Of a stretch of 64,000 nt of DNA, positions 1 through 10,072 are shown piece after piece. Origin of the DNA: Cyclospora cayetanensis (lineage: Eukaryota; Apicomplexa; Conoidasida; Eucoccidiorida; Eimeriidae). Under the pieces are notes generated by a model. The model did not search any database and was not told the origin of the DNA. It saw only the letters and a list, made by a program, of their open reading frames with translations. Numbering within the stretch: position 1 is the first letter of the stretch; each line of letters opens with the position of its first letter. The DNA lies in contig NW_020312325.1 of the NCBI RefSeq assembly GCF_002999335.1, positions 186,001 to 250,000 on the forward strand. Reading direction: 5' to 3'. The translations under genes and the position numbers were made by a program.

Positions 1-3000
1 TATACATATTGCCGCTTCACTAACCTTCACCAGCTGTTACGTGCGTTCAGCACCATATTTTCACTTGAATCGCCTCTTCGTCTCACCGTCTTTGTCTTCA
101 TCTCCCTAGTGCAAGTGTCCACACTGCTGCCGCCTCTGTACTCTACGGGCTGTGTGCCTGAAACAGCATCGGCGCCATCGGGACTATTCAGAACTCCTGT
201 ATTCGCGGGCTTCCTTTTTCTTCGAGCATATTCTGCAACTTGTTTGCTGAATAGTTACACATTGTTGGCTCTATTGCACCGTGGGCAGCGGTTGCAACTC
301 CCGTAGCAGGAGCGCGAGGAGAAGCATCGTTCTAAGCGGGAAGATTCATGAACGACATCCATCCCTTGAGAGACCCTAGTGATCTGTGCAGCAACGAAAA
401 GCATCAAGAGTGGAGATTTTTGCACACAGAAACTATATGTACGGCAGGTTCTGCTGCAAAGCGAATTAATTGTAGCAACTGCGCATGAGCGGCATCGGTG
501 TTACAGCACCACACGTCGAGTGCCTGGAGCACGTTCAGATTCTAAAGAGCAGCACAGGTTTAGACTGCTACTGAAAGCACCCGCCGTTTAGGGGGGTGCA
601 ACCATGGAGGTAGGGCATATTTGAGTGTTTTTGAACATGGGAATCCTGTCGACTTCGCGGATGCTTGCGAACACATATACACATTTTATGTGTATGTACT
701 GTTGGTGTCGTGCACTGCGCGTGCGTTTCTGCTATTTCTGCATCTGTGTAGCCCCAATATATCTGTCGCTGCGGTTGCTGCTGCCATGCTCTCTCTGCGT
801 GTGCACGTGTACAGCCCCTCGCTGTCCGCCGTAGCGGTTACTGGGAAGAGAGCTGCTCTGCATTCCGTCCATGAGTAACTCCAAGGCGCAGTGACCCTTG
901 GCAGTTTCATATTCAAGAGGCTGTAGAGTAGCGCTCGTGCTGAGCTCAGGGGTTGGTGTGCGCGTGCAGTCTGTGGGAGAGAAAAAAGTTTCTTCGCCGT
1001 CAGTTGGCGGCACAGCTCTGGCTGTCCAGTGCAGTCCCTTGGCATCCGCAGCTCGCGCTGCAGCAGAAACTGCTGCAGCAGCAGCAACGGCAGCCGCTGG
1101 AGAACGCGGCAGGAGTTCCCAGCCGCGCCGCTGTTTGGATCTGTGTGAGCGTCGCTGGCCGATCTGCGAGCCTCAGGGGCTGGTTAGCCAGCTAGCCAAA
1201 GTGGCTGTTTGCAAGGATGGATGTCTCCTAGATACTGGTGTGAGAGAGTAAGCGGAGCACGCTTGCTGCACTTTTTAGAGCAGTGGCAGGCTGCGCCTTT
1301 GCCCAGAAGGAGTTGCTGCAGCGCGAGTTGCGGTTGCCGTGCGTCTGCAAGCGCAGGGAGGAGTGCACCACTAACTGCCAAAGACTCCTAAAAGGATCTC
1401 AGGTCGGTGTTCAGCTTTTTGCCAGTCAGTGAGCTCGCAACCTCCCGAGGTGGCCACTTAGCAGACTCACTAGCGAGCTAGCCACCACTATCTCCCCCTC
1501 TACGCTCAGAGCTAGCGGCGTGTTGGTGGGTCACGTAGTGAGTAGGGGCACCCACAAACAGCGATTTTCGTAGTTGCAAACACACACATACACACACCCA
1601 TACACACATACATATACACACACATACATACACACACACACACACATACACACATACATACACACACACACAGCGGCCAACACAGCCAGCACCTTCAGAA
1701 TCAGCTATGCAGAAAGCCGCCGGCTATATGTATATATGCCTACAACGCCACAAATCACGTGACAGGGGAGGGGGAATCACCAATGCTGACGCTTGTGCGT
1801 AGGCCTCCATTAGCCACGTCAGCCCGCATGAGGCCCTCACCGCCTGCATTGCTGGATGCCGAGGAAGATCCTTGTAAAAGAGTAGTCTTATTTCTGCACT
1901 TGTTGCAGAAGGCTTGCGATGGCTGCTGCGCTTCCACAGCGGCAATACGCCCGCCTTGCAGCAGTTCGGAGGGCCTTAGCAACCGCTTACCTTTCTGTTC
2001 TAAGCAAGCCCTACCCCCAGTCGCTCAGTCCTGTTGTAGTGGATTTTTTTGATACGACTTGTTCAACAGCCGTTGTTGTCGAGACGGTGACTTGTGGTCT
2101 AGACACTCTCAGGGGTAGGTAGGTAGGTGGGGGGAGTGCAGTGCAGCGGACGGGAAAAATTTCAAGTAGACATGACTCTACCTCGAGAAAAGCTAAGTAG
2201 CGTATACTCCTCAGATGTTTCGGACTGCCTGTGCAGCCGGATTTGGCTGCAGTTTTTCAAAGCTAGTGGTTGCTGGTATGCGAAGGCACCGATACTGCGG
2301 CAACTGAACCGCAAGCACAGCACGCGATAGAAGCAACGCCCTTCACGTGTAATCTCAGGGTCGTGCAGCCTGCCAGGCACACTACTGCTTGCTTCCGCCG
2401 TGCAGAAACATGAAGGCAGCAGCAGCAGAAGCCGCCGCAGCTCCGCCACAGGCGCTGCAATGCACAGCGACAAAACACAAGCTGCAGTGTGCCTGCCTAG
2501 CAGCTGCGGTGCTGCTGTCGAACCCTCTAAGTGCTCTTTCGCCATGGAAGGCTTCTTTGCACGGGCTATTCGCCTTCGGATCTCTCCGGAGAGATGAGGG
2601 GATACATTTGACTCATGTATACGACGATCCAGCTGCACGCAGAAACCAGGAGGACACCCCAAGGGCTGCATGCAAACGCTTGCTCATGCCCATCTCTCCC
2701 CAGGCGACAGCAACAACAGCAGTGGCAAGAGAAAGCAGCTGCAGCCTCAAAAAGCAACGGCCCTGCGGCGGGAGAGACGCGTGTCATACGTACAAGAGCC
2801 ACAGGCAGATGACAGTTGTTGTCACCAAAGAGAACATCAGCCTAAAATCGCAAGGTAGCAACAGATGGAGGGCAGAGAAGGATCAAAAGGTTTCCTGAGC
2901 CAAGAACTGCAGAAGGCGAATACAGCAAAAGCCCTCCTGACACAGCAAACAAGCCCCTTCCCGAGCCTGGCGAAATTGCATCGAGATAGTGGGGGCACTC

Positions 3001-3221
3001 AAAATTCATCAAAATTGACGGGGCACCCCCTCACGACAAGCATACAATCTATTGCAAACAAACTCAAGGCACGCCCTCGTCCTCTGTAACAGACTTGAAT
3101 AAAATAGCCACGAGGCCACCTTCCTGTACACCCGGGTGGCAAGCGCTCCGTAAGTACATATTTAAGCACAGGCAGAAACGCACGGCAGCACGAAACGAGC
3201 AGCAAACTGCATGAAGGCGCC
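1..3221. other. No gene recognised
   Basis: Frames are open for 60-170 codons on both strands, but none shows a recognisable domain, a consistent splice pattern or a convincing composition. The longest competing frames lie opposite each other at about 2160-2900, which is typical of GC-balanced, CAG-rich coccidian intergenic DNA. A CA microsatellite is annotated separately. Confidence 0.5.
1574..1672. repeat. (CACATA)/(CA) microsatellite
   Basis: Imperfect CA repeats broken by TA steps (units such as CACATACA) run for about 100 bp. Both strands stay open here only because the repeat lacks stops; the predicted Thr/His/Tyr-rich or Cys/Val-rich peptides are artefacts. Confidence 0.9.
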
Positions 3222-3367
3222 TTACTTGAGCATTTCACCCTTTGAGAGCGTGCTAAGGTTATGAGGTCTTAAGAGAAACGGGGGGAGGATAGCGCACAGT
3301 AGAACCCCTAGACCAGCAAAACACAGTGTGCCGATCCACAAGGCTGCAAATGCCATTCTCAAGAGGC
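3222..3367 (-). CDS. Possible terminal exon of a membrane protein
   Basis: On the minus strand a pyrimidine-rich tract ending in CTAG is followed by an open exon of 146 nt that ends at a TAA. It encodes a hydrophobic helix of about 25 residues (start near LLRMAFAALWIGTLCFAG) followed by a short polar tail with Lys at the end, which looks like a C-terminal membrane anchor. Upstream minus-strand frames around 3480-3620 contain a Ser/Glu-rich stretch that could be an earlier exon, but I could not join them with matching phase. No family is recognised. It may be chance, since other long frames occur nearby. Confidence 0.3.
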
Positions 3368-4876
3368 CTAGGCAACGAGACAAAGAAAAGGTGATGCGAA
3401 AGGGCGGGAAGGAGGCGGCAGAAAGATGACGCAAGCAGGCACTATCTGCACAGCACGGTGGTGTATGTATGGACCGCTGAAGCGCGTGGCGACCCCTTCC
3501 AGAAGGTGCACTCGCCAAGCTTGAGAGTGAATCGCTGGACAGCTCCTCTGCACAGGATGGTGGTTTGAGTGGCAGTAAACAAGCACCAGCGGCGCCAGGC
3601 TGTGAGTCGATCCCCTGAGCCACAATATTCTAGGTGCTAGTAGGAGGGTGGTTGGTTGGGATTCTGCACTCGATGTACAGCTGGAAGATCCGTGGATGGA
3701 GAAGACCACCCCTGCCGCAGGCTGCTACAGCTGCTGTTTTGGATTATGCTAATGCTCTTTTCCCTGTAGTTCCTTGAGCCGCTTCAGCGGACTCAGGTGG
3801 TGCAGGATACGACTGCTTCTTCGGTGTCTGCACTGGCAGTTGAGCAGGCTCACCCTGGTGGCTGCACCTAGGACCGCGAAACTATCGAGGGATGGGCAGA
3901 TACGTTGCCGATATTGCTGCTCCTGCAGCTATGTAGGACCCCTAGAGCCGCAGCAAAAATATCGGACAGGTTTGAATGCTCAGGCATTGCACACCAGCTG
4001 GCGCTGCGGATATGCCGCTAATGCCCAAGAACCCGTATCTCGCCGAATCTCTAGAAGCAACTGCCGAGGTTACAGGGCAGTCTAACGCTTTAAACAAGGG
4101 AAATATATTCTCTCCTGTTGGCAAAGCAGCAATAGCTGCTGCATCTTCGCTCTACGGTAGCCGCCATGGGCCGTGAAAGCCCCCAGGGCTGTAAGTACAC
4201 ATGGTAGGCATGCCTGTCACCCTTGATGGCACATCCTAGGCGTCAGACTCTTCCAGATGCTGTCTTTTATCCTAAATCCCAGGCTATTACTTTTCACGAG
4301 CGACAATCGAGGGCTTTTGATGTGAGGAAACTTCATGAGAACTGCGGTCGCAGCTGGAGCAACAGAGCGTCGGTCGAGGCGGCGCTCATTCCTGAACTTG
4401 GCTAAGAAATGTGTTCCCTCCATACTTACCAAAGCTATATGAAAGGCAAAGAATTTCCAGAAGACGCTTCATTTCATCATGGGGGTGCCCGGCTTAACGC
4501 CTTTACGTGTGTCACAACTTCCATTCAATGGCTCGCTGCTACTGCCAGTGATGGAGCTGTTTGCATGTTTGCCTCCAATGCTTGCTCTGCTGCAGCTGTT
4601 CGTTCATTTTTTCCTGTTACTCCTATTGCTACTGCTGTTACTGAACCACCTTTGTTGCCTCCCCCAGACTTCGGGGGCCTACCTGGGCAGGGCATACTCC
4701 TTGTAGAGGGCAATGCTGCATTAGAATGCTTTCTACCACAGTCGTGACAATTAATTAAGAGTTAGTAGAGTATTGACTAGTTGGTTTGCCAGTTCGTATA
4801 TCTTATTTATTGCAGAGTACCGCTAGCTCGCTACACTAAACAGCAACATTGTGTCTATGGGCATTTAGATGCGATG
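3368..4876. other. No gene recognised
   Basis: Only overlapping, unrelated short frames are seen on the two strands, with no domain, signal peptide or splice-consistent exon chain. Confidence 0.4.
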
Positions 4877-5098
4877 CACCCTTCACCTCAAAATATATTT
4901 CCTCGCGTTCTGTACCTGTAATTTGAAACCAGCTGCCTGCAGGATAATGGCAGAGTCGCCGCTTTCGAGGCTACCAGAAATGCCAAAACAGTCCAAAAAA
5001 CAGGTGTACATGTAAGCATCAACCGGTAAAGTGAAATTGACGGTAAGAAAGAAGCACACACTGGCCAACAGCCAAAGGGGCACCAAGCCAACCCGTTC
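4877..5098 (-). repeat. Inverted repeat, left arm (222 bp)
   Basis: The reverse complement of this segment matches 6536-6756 at roughly 95% by eye, with about ten substitutions and one single-base length difference near the end. Both copies are open in one frame and predict a membrane-like peptide (ERVGLVPLWLLASVCFF...). Most differences change the amino acid and the length difference lies at the stop, so the segment behaves more like a dispersed repeat than a constrained gene. Similarity stops abruptly at both ends. Confidence 0.85.
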
Positions 5099-6535
5099 GC
5101 GGCAGCGCTCGATTCCACTAGCGCACTGAAACGGCGTGAGCCTTCTACTACAAAAAATACAGGAGATGAGTAAAATGTGTGAAGAAAAGCGATACGCACT
5201 AGCCCAGAAAGGTCTCTGCCACTCGTGGAGCAATGTCTGCGTGCATATACAGTCGGTGGATGCAGCAGAGTGTGTTTCAAGATCCCCAATAAAGGCCTAA
5301 TGAAGAATGTAGGGACGAACTACCTGAGTATGCCTTCGGGTAAATTTGAGTGTAGATAACACCTAGACAAAAATATCCCTTAACATTTGAGGTAATGCCC
5401 GTGGGTGAAGGTCGCTATTTCAGGCAGAGCGTGCAGTGGGGAAGGAATTTAGCCAAATAGCGTGCGAGATACTTGGTGTTCACACCGATTTGCCATGCTA
5501 AGCAAACACAGCCGCCATTTCCCTGCAGCTAACTAAGTTCACAATTGTTTCTCGAAACATACAGTTAATCAGCACTTATCAAACAAACTTGCTCTCCTGA
5601 GCTTTGCACATACACTTGATCGCACTAGTCAGTTTTTTACTAAGTCCCTTCGCTGCTAGGGGTGGTGGCTGACACTGGACCACCCGGTCCAGGCCCCATG
5701 CAGAGATTCTTCTCTTCCAAGGGCATCCCAGATGGGGGAGGGCAACTAGTAGACGAGTGCACTACTGTATTGCTAACATGTTCAGCATCAGAAATAAAAC
5801 GAAGCAAGCACTTGGGTTCTGTGAGCATAGAGTCGCAAATACTGCGGAGGCGTGCGATCAGTGGGCTTTGCCTGTCCGTGCACCTCAGGGTTGTTAGTAG
5901 CGGAGATTTTATAATTAGCGCGGAGGCGGATGCTAAAGGCAAAGCAAAACGCAATAACAAAATCTTGATATCTACCTGTAATAATACGTCCGACACGAGC
6001 TATAAAATAAGAATCAAGCGACGTCCTGGGCCGTGTTAGAGCTGGAGTAAGCAGTGAAAAGGGCATGTTTGCTGGATCTGTAGACAACGACGTAGATGCT
6101 ATCCTGGCCCGACATCCGCTAGTCAAACATAAAAGTTCATTGTCAGAGGAGCCCGCATCCTCTCAGGAACCACAAGGCTCTGCAAAAGCCTGGCGTAGGA
6201 GAACTGCGTCACTCTGGCTGCTGAGAATCTAGCCACAATTGTGCATGGTCTCTACGGTGGGGTGCACCCAAGCCACCAGACGGACTGTGAAGCTTCTTTT
6301 TGCAGTGGGATTCCCACTGTCGCCTCAAAGTGCATGGTTGCATGCTTTTTGCACAAAACGACACTGCGGGGCTGTAAGCTGGAATGTCCAACCGGTGGAG
6401 TCCGCTCTTGCTTTGAAGCACAGAAAGCCACTCTCGACGTGGCGGCAAGTTATATACACTATGCTCCTTGCATTGCTGTATATAAGTGTTCTGAATGAAG
6501 TGCTGAACCTCTTATTTGCCGACTGCATGTGCCAC
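5099..6535. other. Spacer between the inverted repeat arms, no gene recognised
   Basis: About 1.4 kb of unique sequence. Opposing frames at 5640-6040 are open on both strands with no recognisable motif. No transposase-like frame is visible, so there is no evidence that the repeat arms bound an autonomous element. Confidence 0.4.
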
Positions 6536-6756
6536 GAACGTGTTGGCTTGGTGCCCCTTTGGCTGTTGGCCAGTGTGTGCTTCTTTCTTACCGTCAATTA
6601 CACTTTTCCGGTTGATGCTTACATGTACACCTGTTTTTTGGACTGTTTTGGCATTTCTGGTAGCCTCGGAAGCGGCGACTCTGCCACTATCCTGCAGGCA
6701 CCTGGTTTCAAATTACAGGTACAGAATGCAAGGGAGTATATTTGAGGTGAAGAGTG
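6536..6756 (+). repeat. Inverted repeat, right arm (221 bp)
   Basis: Partner of 4877-5098 in opposite orientation. It lies at the 3' end of a plus-strand frame open from about 6239 to 6745, but the part of that frame outside the repeat has no counterpart near the other arm. Confidence 0.85.
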
Positions 6757-7522
6757 AAAGAAGTAGCGGGCTAATTTTACACTTGAACACCTTGCGTATG
6801 CGCGAAGTGCTATGTGCAAGTAGCGGTGAATGCTCCGAACGTTTAAGGCTTAGCCGAATGCACCTTAGCTGTTTCTCTTTTCTCGTATCGGAGTAGTCCT
6901 GAGGAAATGTGGAGGGGCGGAGTGATGAAAAACAATGATGAACTTTTCAGTGGGCTTGTGGTAAGTCGTCAATTATTTAGTGCCTTTCTCCGGTAACCCC
7001 AGATAAGGCGATTGAAAAAAGTGCTGGGCACAGGTGCCCCGTCGCCAATGCACCCAGAAGAGAAGCCCTTGTGACTTTAGAGAAGCGTACGCGTAGAAAC
7101 AGAGAAAGACGCTACCTGCACACCAAGGTGGACGCGTTTTCTGCCCATTGATCGACGCCTCCTGGTCAATACAAGACTAGTCGAATTATGCCTGCAGAGT
7201 TTCTGCGCTCTAAAGGCGTTCACACGCGCATGCGTGCAACGCCACAGCTCCTCCTGCAGTCCTAAGCGTATCAGAGGGCTTGCCAGACGGCGGCCCCTCT
7301 AAGTTAAGTTCAGCAGCCAGCCAACACGTGCCCTTGTGCAAGAATTCAATGTGCATTGCAACGAAAATGCATGCCAGCAGCCGAAATAGCCCTCTGTTGA
7401 AATTGTGCAGGCGCGCAAACAAGCGGGAAAATGTGCCCCTACCCCACCTGCTGCACATGCAGGAGAGCGGCGCATGCACCCGTCCCCACACGTGCCGCTT
7501 TCTCTGTCTGCAGCCGAAGAAG
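6757..7522. other. No gene recognised; downstream flank of the 7523-10072 gene
   Basis: Contains no domain-bearing frame. It lies directly 3' of the minus-strand thioredoxin-fold gene and probably includes its 3' UTR. Confidence 0.4.
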
Positions 7523-10072
7523 TTAGTCTGTTTTCTTGCCGTTTAGCTGCGGCTCTTGCTTCCGCCTCCTGCGGCAGTGCAGTGCCCAACGCACTTTGGA
7601 AAGCCCCCATTGGGCGGCGTTTGCAGCATCACTGGCTGCTGCTGCTGCTTCAACAGCGAGGGCATCCCAGTCACAAATGTTGCAGCAAACGAGGAGGCCA
7701 ACAATAAGGGCCAGGAGGAGGCAGCAGGCAACCCATACAGCGGTTGCCACTTGGCTATACACCCCAGCGTACAGAAACTCCACAGCAGGCCGTCTCAAGG
7801 GCAGCACAATCAGCTGCCCGACAATTCTCCTAAGCCAAGTTCCTTCACGCCACCAGTCGTATCCTTCGGCATGCTGCTGCAGGTGCTCCAGGTCCTGCTG
7901 CAGCTGCCCTTCAAGGCTTTCAAGCGTCAAACGCCATCTGTCTCTGAGATAGAAAGCTGGCTCCATGAGCGACAAACCCCAGCCCATCTCGCTTTGCTGT
8001 TCGCTCTGCTGCCTCTGCTGCTGGAAGAAGGCAAGGGAGGGCTTTTTGTCCACCACGAAGACGGGAGAAAACACAATGACAGCCGGCAATTCTGCGGTTG
8101 CATAGACCCCAAAGGATTCCAAAACATCCCCAAAAGAAACGCCATCAAGCAATGCAAAGCAAAACGGCTTTCTGTTCAGTGGCGCTGCCACCACGTTTGC
8201 TGCTCTCGCTGCTTCTTCGGGGTCTCCTGCTGCTTCTGCTGACGCAGCTGCTGCCGCTGCCTCAAAAAGAGGCTTGTACGTTACGCTAGTGATCGTAGAA
8301 TAAAATTGCTGCACCTGGTGCTGTGCCTGCTTCATCATGAGCGCAGCCGCCTGCTGCATCCTGTCCTCCCGCTGCAGCCGCTGCTGCAGCTGTTCAGACA
8401 CCCCGAATATATCGTATGCGGCAATCATCGCAGGGCTGCTGCTAGAGACCTCTTCCGCACCGACTCCTAGCTCCTGCTGCTCCTCTACAACAACACCCGC
8501 TAGTTTATTAGCGTTCGCCGAGGCTGCAGCTGCCGCTGCAGCATTAACAGCGAGGCTCACGAGCAGGCAGCCTCCTCGGCGGTCCGCTGTTGCCTCAGCT
8601 AGCCGAAGCGCGAGGAAATTTTCCTCGGAAATGAAGGCTAAAACGGGGTGCTGATAGACCTCTAGAAACTGCTCCACTGCAGCTGCTGTCGCTACAGCAG
8701 CGCCCGCAGCTGGTGCACCTGTTGCTGCCGACTCAACAAGGTCACTTGCAACTGCTCCCGCGTGTCTGCAGCCGCCATTCATGACTGGAGCAAAGAAATC
8801 GTAAACCTGAGCTCGCAAAAGGGGCATGCAAATGTTTTTGCTGCTGCGGTGGGTGCTGAGGATCTCAACGGCCTCAAGGGCGAGCTTTCTCTCCAGGCTG
8901 TTCTTCCATTGTTCACGCAGCCAAATGGTCAATTCCTGCTGCTGCTGCCTCTCCACCGCTGAGTCACTAGACCCGCCAGTGCCTTGCTGCTCATCCGTAT
9001 CGGCTGCAGCAAGGGGCTGCAGCGCTAAAAGGACGAAGTCTTTGGTTGCGGCGCTGCTGCTGCTGCTACTACTTTCGTCCCTGGTGAACTGGGAGCAAAG
9101 CTGCAGATCCGTTGAAAAGAGGAATAGATTTTTTCGAAGAGATGCGCAGGAGCTCCGCACAAACGTGGTCAGTGCAGCATGCCTCTCTGCTGCTGCATCA
9201 GATGCAGCAGAAGCAGCGGCAGGAACAGGCACTGCTGCATCGTCAGAGATCATCGACGCGGCTTCTGTCTCTGGCGGTAAACACAGCAGAAAGGAGGGAG
9301 CTGAACTGCCTATCTGAGCGTCAAAATGCAAAAGATTAACCGAATCGCGGCTCCAGACCTGCACAACACAGGAGGAACCTCTAAGACTGGTCAGTCTTGC
9401 GTCTGCAGGTGTCTCTGCTGCTTTGTGAATGATTTCTGAGGCTGCAGAGAAGGGTGAGGCGTATCGCAGTAGGAACTGTACGAATGCCTTGGGGCGCGGG
9501 AAAACTGTTGGACTGAAGGCGGCAACCACAGCAGCTTCCGTTACTGCTGCCGCCTCCTCTGGAGTGTATGTATACACCACATCTACTGATGCGGCAGCAG
9601 CGGCAGTGTCAGCAGGCTGCTGCAGAAGCAAAAATGTCGGGAACTCTTTTACACCCAATGCTTCAGAACAGAGAGCAGCCGAGTCACCGTCCGCTTCGCA
9701 ATCGAATTCTCGAAACGATACGCTGGGTAGAAGCAGCGGTTGCTGTTGTTGAGGGTGTTGGTGGCCCTTCTGCTGCTGAAAGGCATGGCGCTGAGATTCC
9801 ACAACACGTGAGTATTCGGCTGCAGCCACCCGGAAGGAGGCAGAGACACGGGTCCAGGGGCGAGAATCTTTGCTTGTAAAGGCAACAAACAGCAGAGCGC
9901 CTCTAGCTGCTGCAGATGATGCGGGTGTCTCGGTTTCTGCATGTGCGTGCGCTGCTGTTGCTGCATGCAGTGTGACCCTCAGTTCTGAAACTGTCAGCTG
10001 GTCCACAACACTCGAAGTAGCCGCAGCAACAGTAGCCGTGAGGAAGCTACAAAGCAGCAGAATGATCTGCAT
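7523..10072 (-). CDS. Thioredoxin-fold type I membrane protein, single exon
   Basis: An uninterrupted 849-codon frame starting at ATG 10072. Residues 1-18 form a signal peptide rich in Leu and Ala. Residues about 55-200 resemble a thioredoxin/PDI fold: a LLFVAFTS strand, a helix, then FREFDCEADGD, a Cys-containing helix and a GVKEFPTFLLL segment, where a cis-Pro-like Pro is expected. The usual CxxC is missing; the position after the first strand reads KDSRPW, so redox activity is doubtful. A hydrophobic helix at about 776-797 (VWVACCLLLALIVGLLVCC) is followed by a 50-residue tail with a run of four Arg. Long Ala and Gln runs, typical of coccidian proteins, are encoded by CAG-type triplets. 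The topology suggests a secretory-pathway (ER or surface) membrane protein with a lumenal thioredoxin-like domain. The fold call is inference from pattern; membrane anchoring is clear. Confidence 0.8.
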   Translation of the reverse strand: MQIILLLCSFLTATVAAATSSVVDQLTVSELRVTLHAATAAHAHAETETPASSAAARGALLFVAFTSKDSRPWTRVSASFRVAAAEYSRVVESQRHAFQQQKGHQHPQQQQPLLLPSVSFREFDCEADGDSAALCSEALGVKEFPTFLLLQQPADTAAAAASVDVVYTYTPEEAAAVTEAAVVAAFSPTVFPRPKAFVQFLLRYASPFSAASEIIHKAAETPADARLTSLRGSSCVVQVWSRDSVNLLHFDAQIGSSAPSFLLCLPPETEAASMISDDAAVPVPAAASAASDAAAERHAALTTFVRSSCASLRKNLFLFSTDLQLCSQFTRDESSSSSSSAATKDFVLLALQPLAAADTDEQQGTGGSSDSAVERQQQQELTIWLREQWKNSLERKLALEAVEILSTHRSSKNICMPLLRAQVYDFFAPVMNGGCRHAGAVASDLVESAATGAPAAGAAVATAAAVEQFLEVYQHPVLAFISEENFLALRLAEATADRRGGCLLVSLAVNAAAAAAASANANKLAGVVVEEQQELGVGAEEVSSSSPAMIAAYDIFGVSEQLQQRLQREDRMQQAAALMMKQAQHQVQQFYSTITSVTYKPLFEAAAAAASAEAAGDPEEAARAANVVAAPLNRKPFCFALLDGVSFGDVLESFGVYATAELPAVIVFSPVFVVDKKPSLAFFQQQRQQSEQQSEMGWGLSLMEPAFYLRDRWRLTLESLEGQLQQDLEHLQQHAEGYDWWREGTWLRRIVGQLIVLPLRRPAVEFLYAGVYSQVATAVWVACCLLLALIVGLLVCCNICDWDALAVEAAAAASDAANAAQWGLSKVRWALHCRRRRKQEPQLNGKKTD

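Noticed and set aside
7536..9966. Plus-strand frames opposite the thioredoxin-like gene (up to 228 codons)
   Set aside because: Antisense shadows caused by CAG/CTG-rich coding sequence; no motif and no consistent start.
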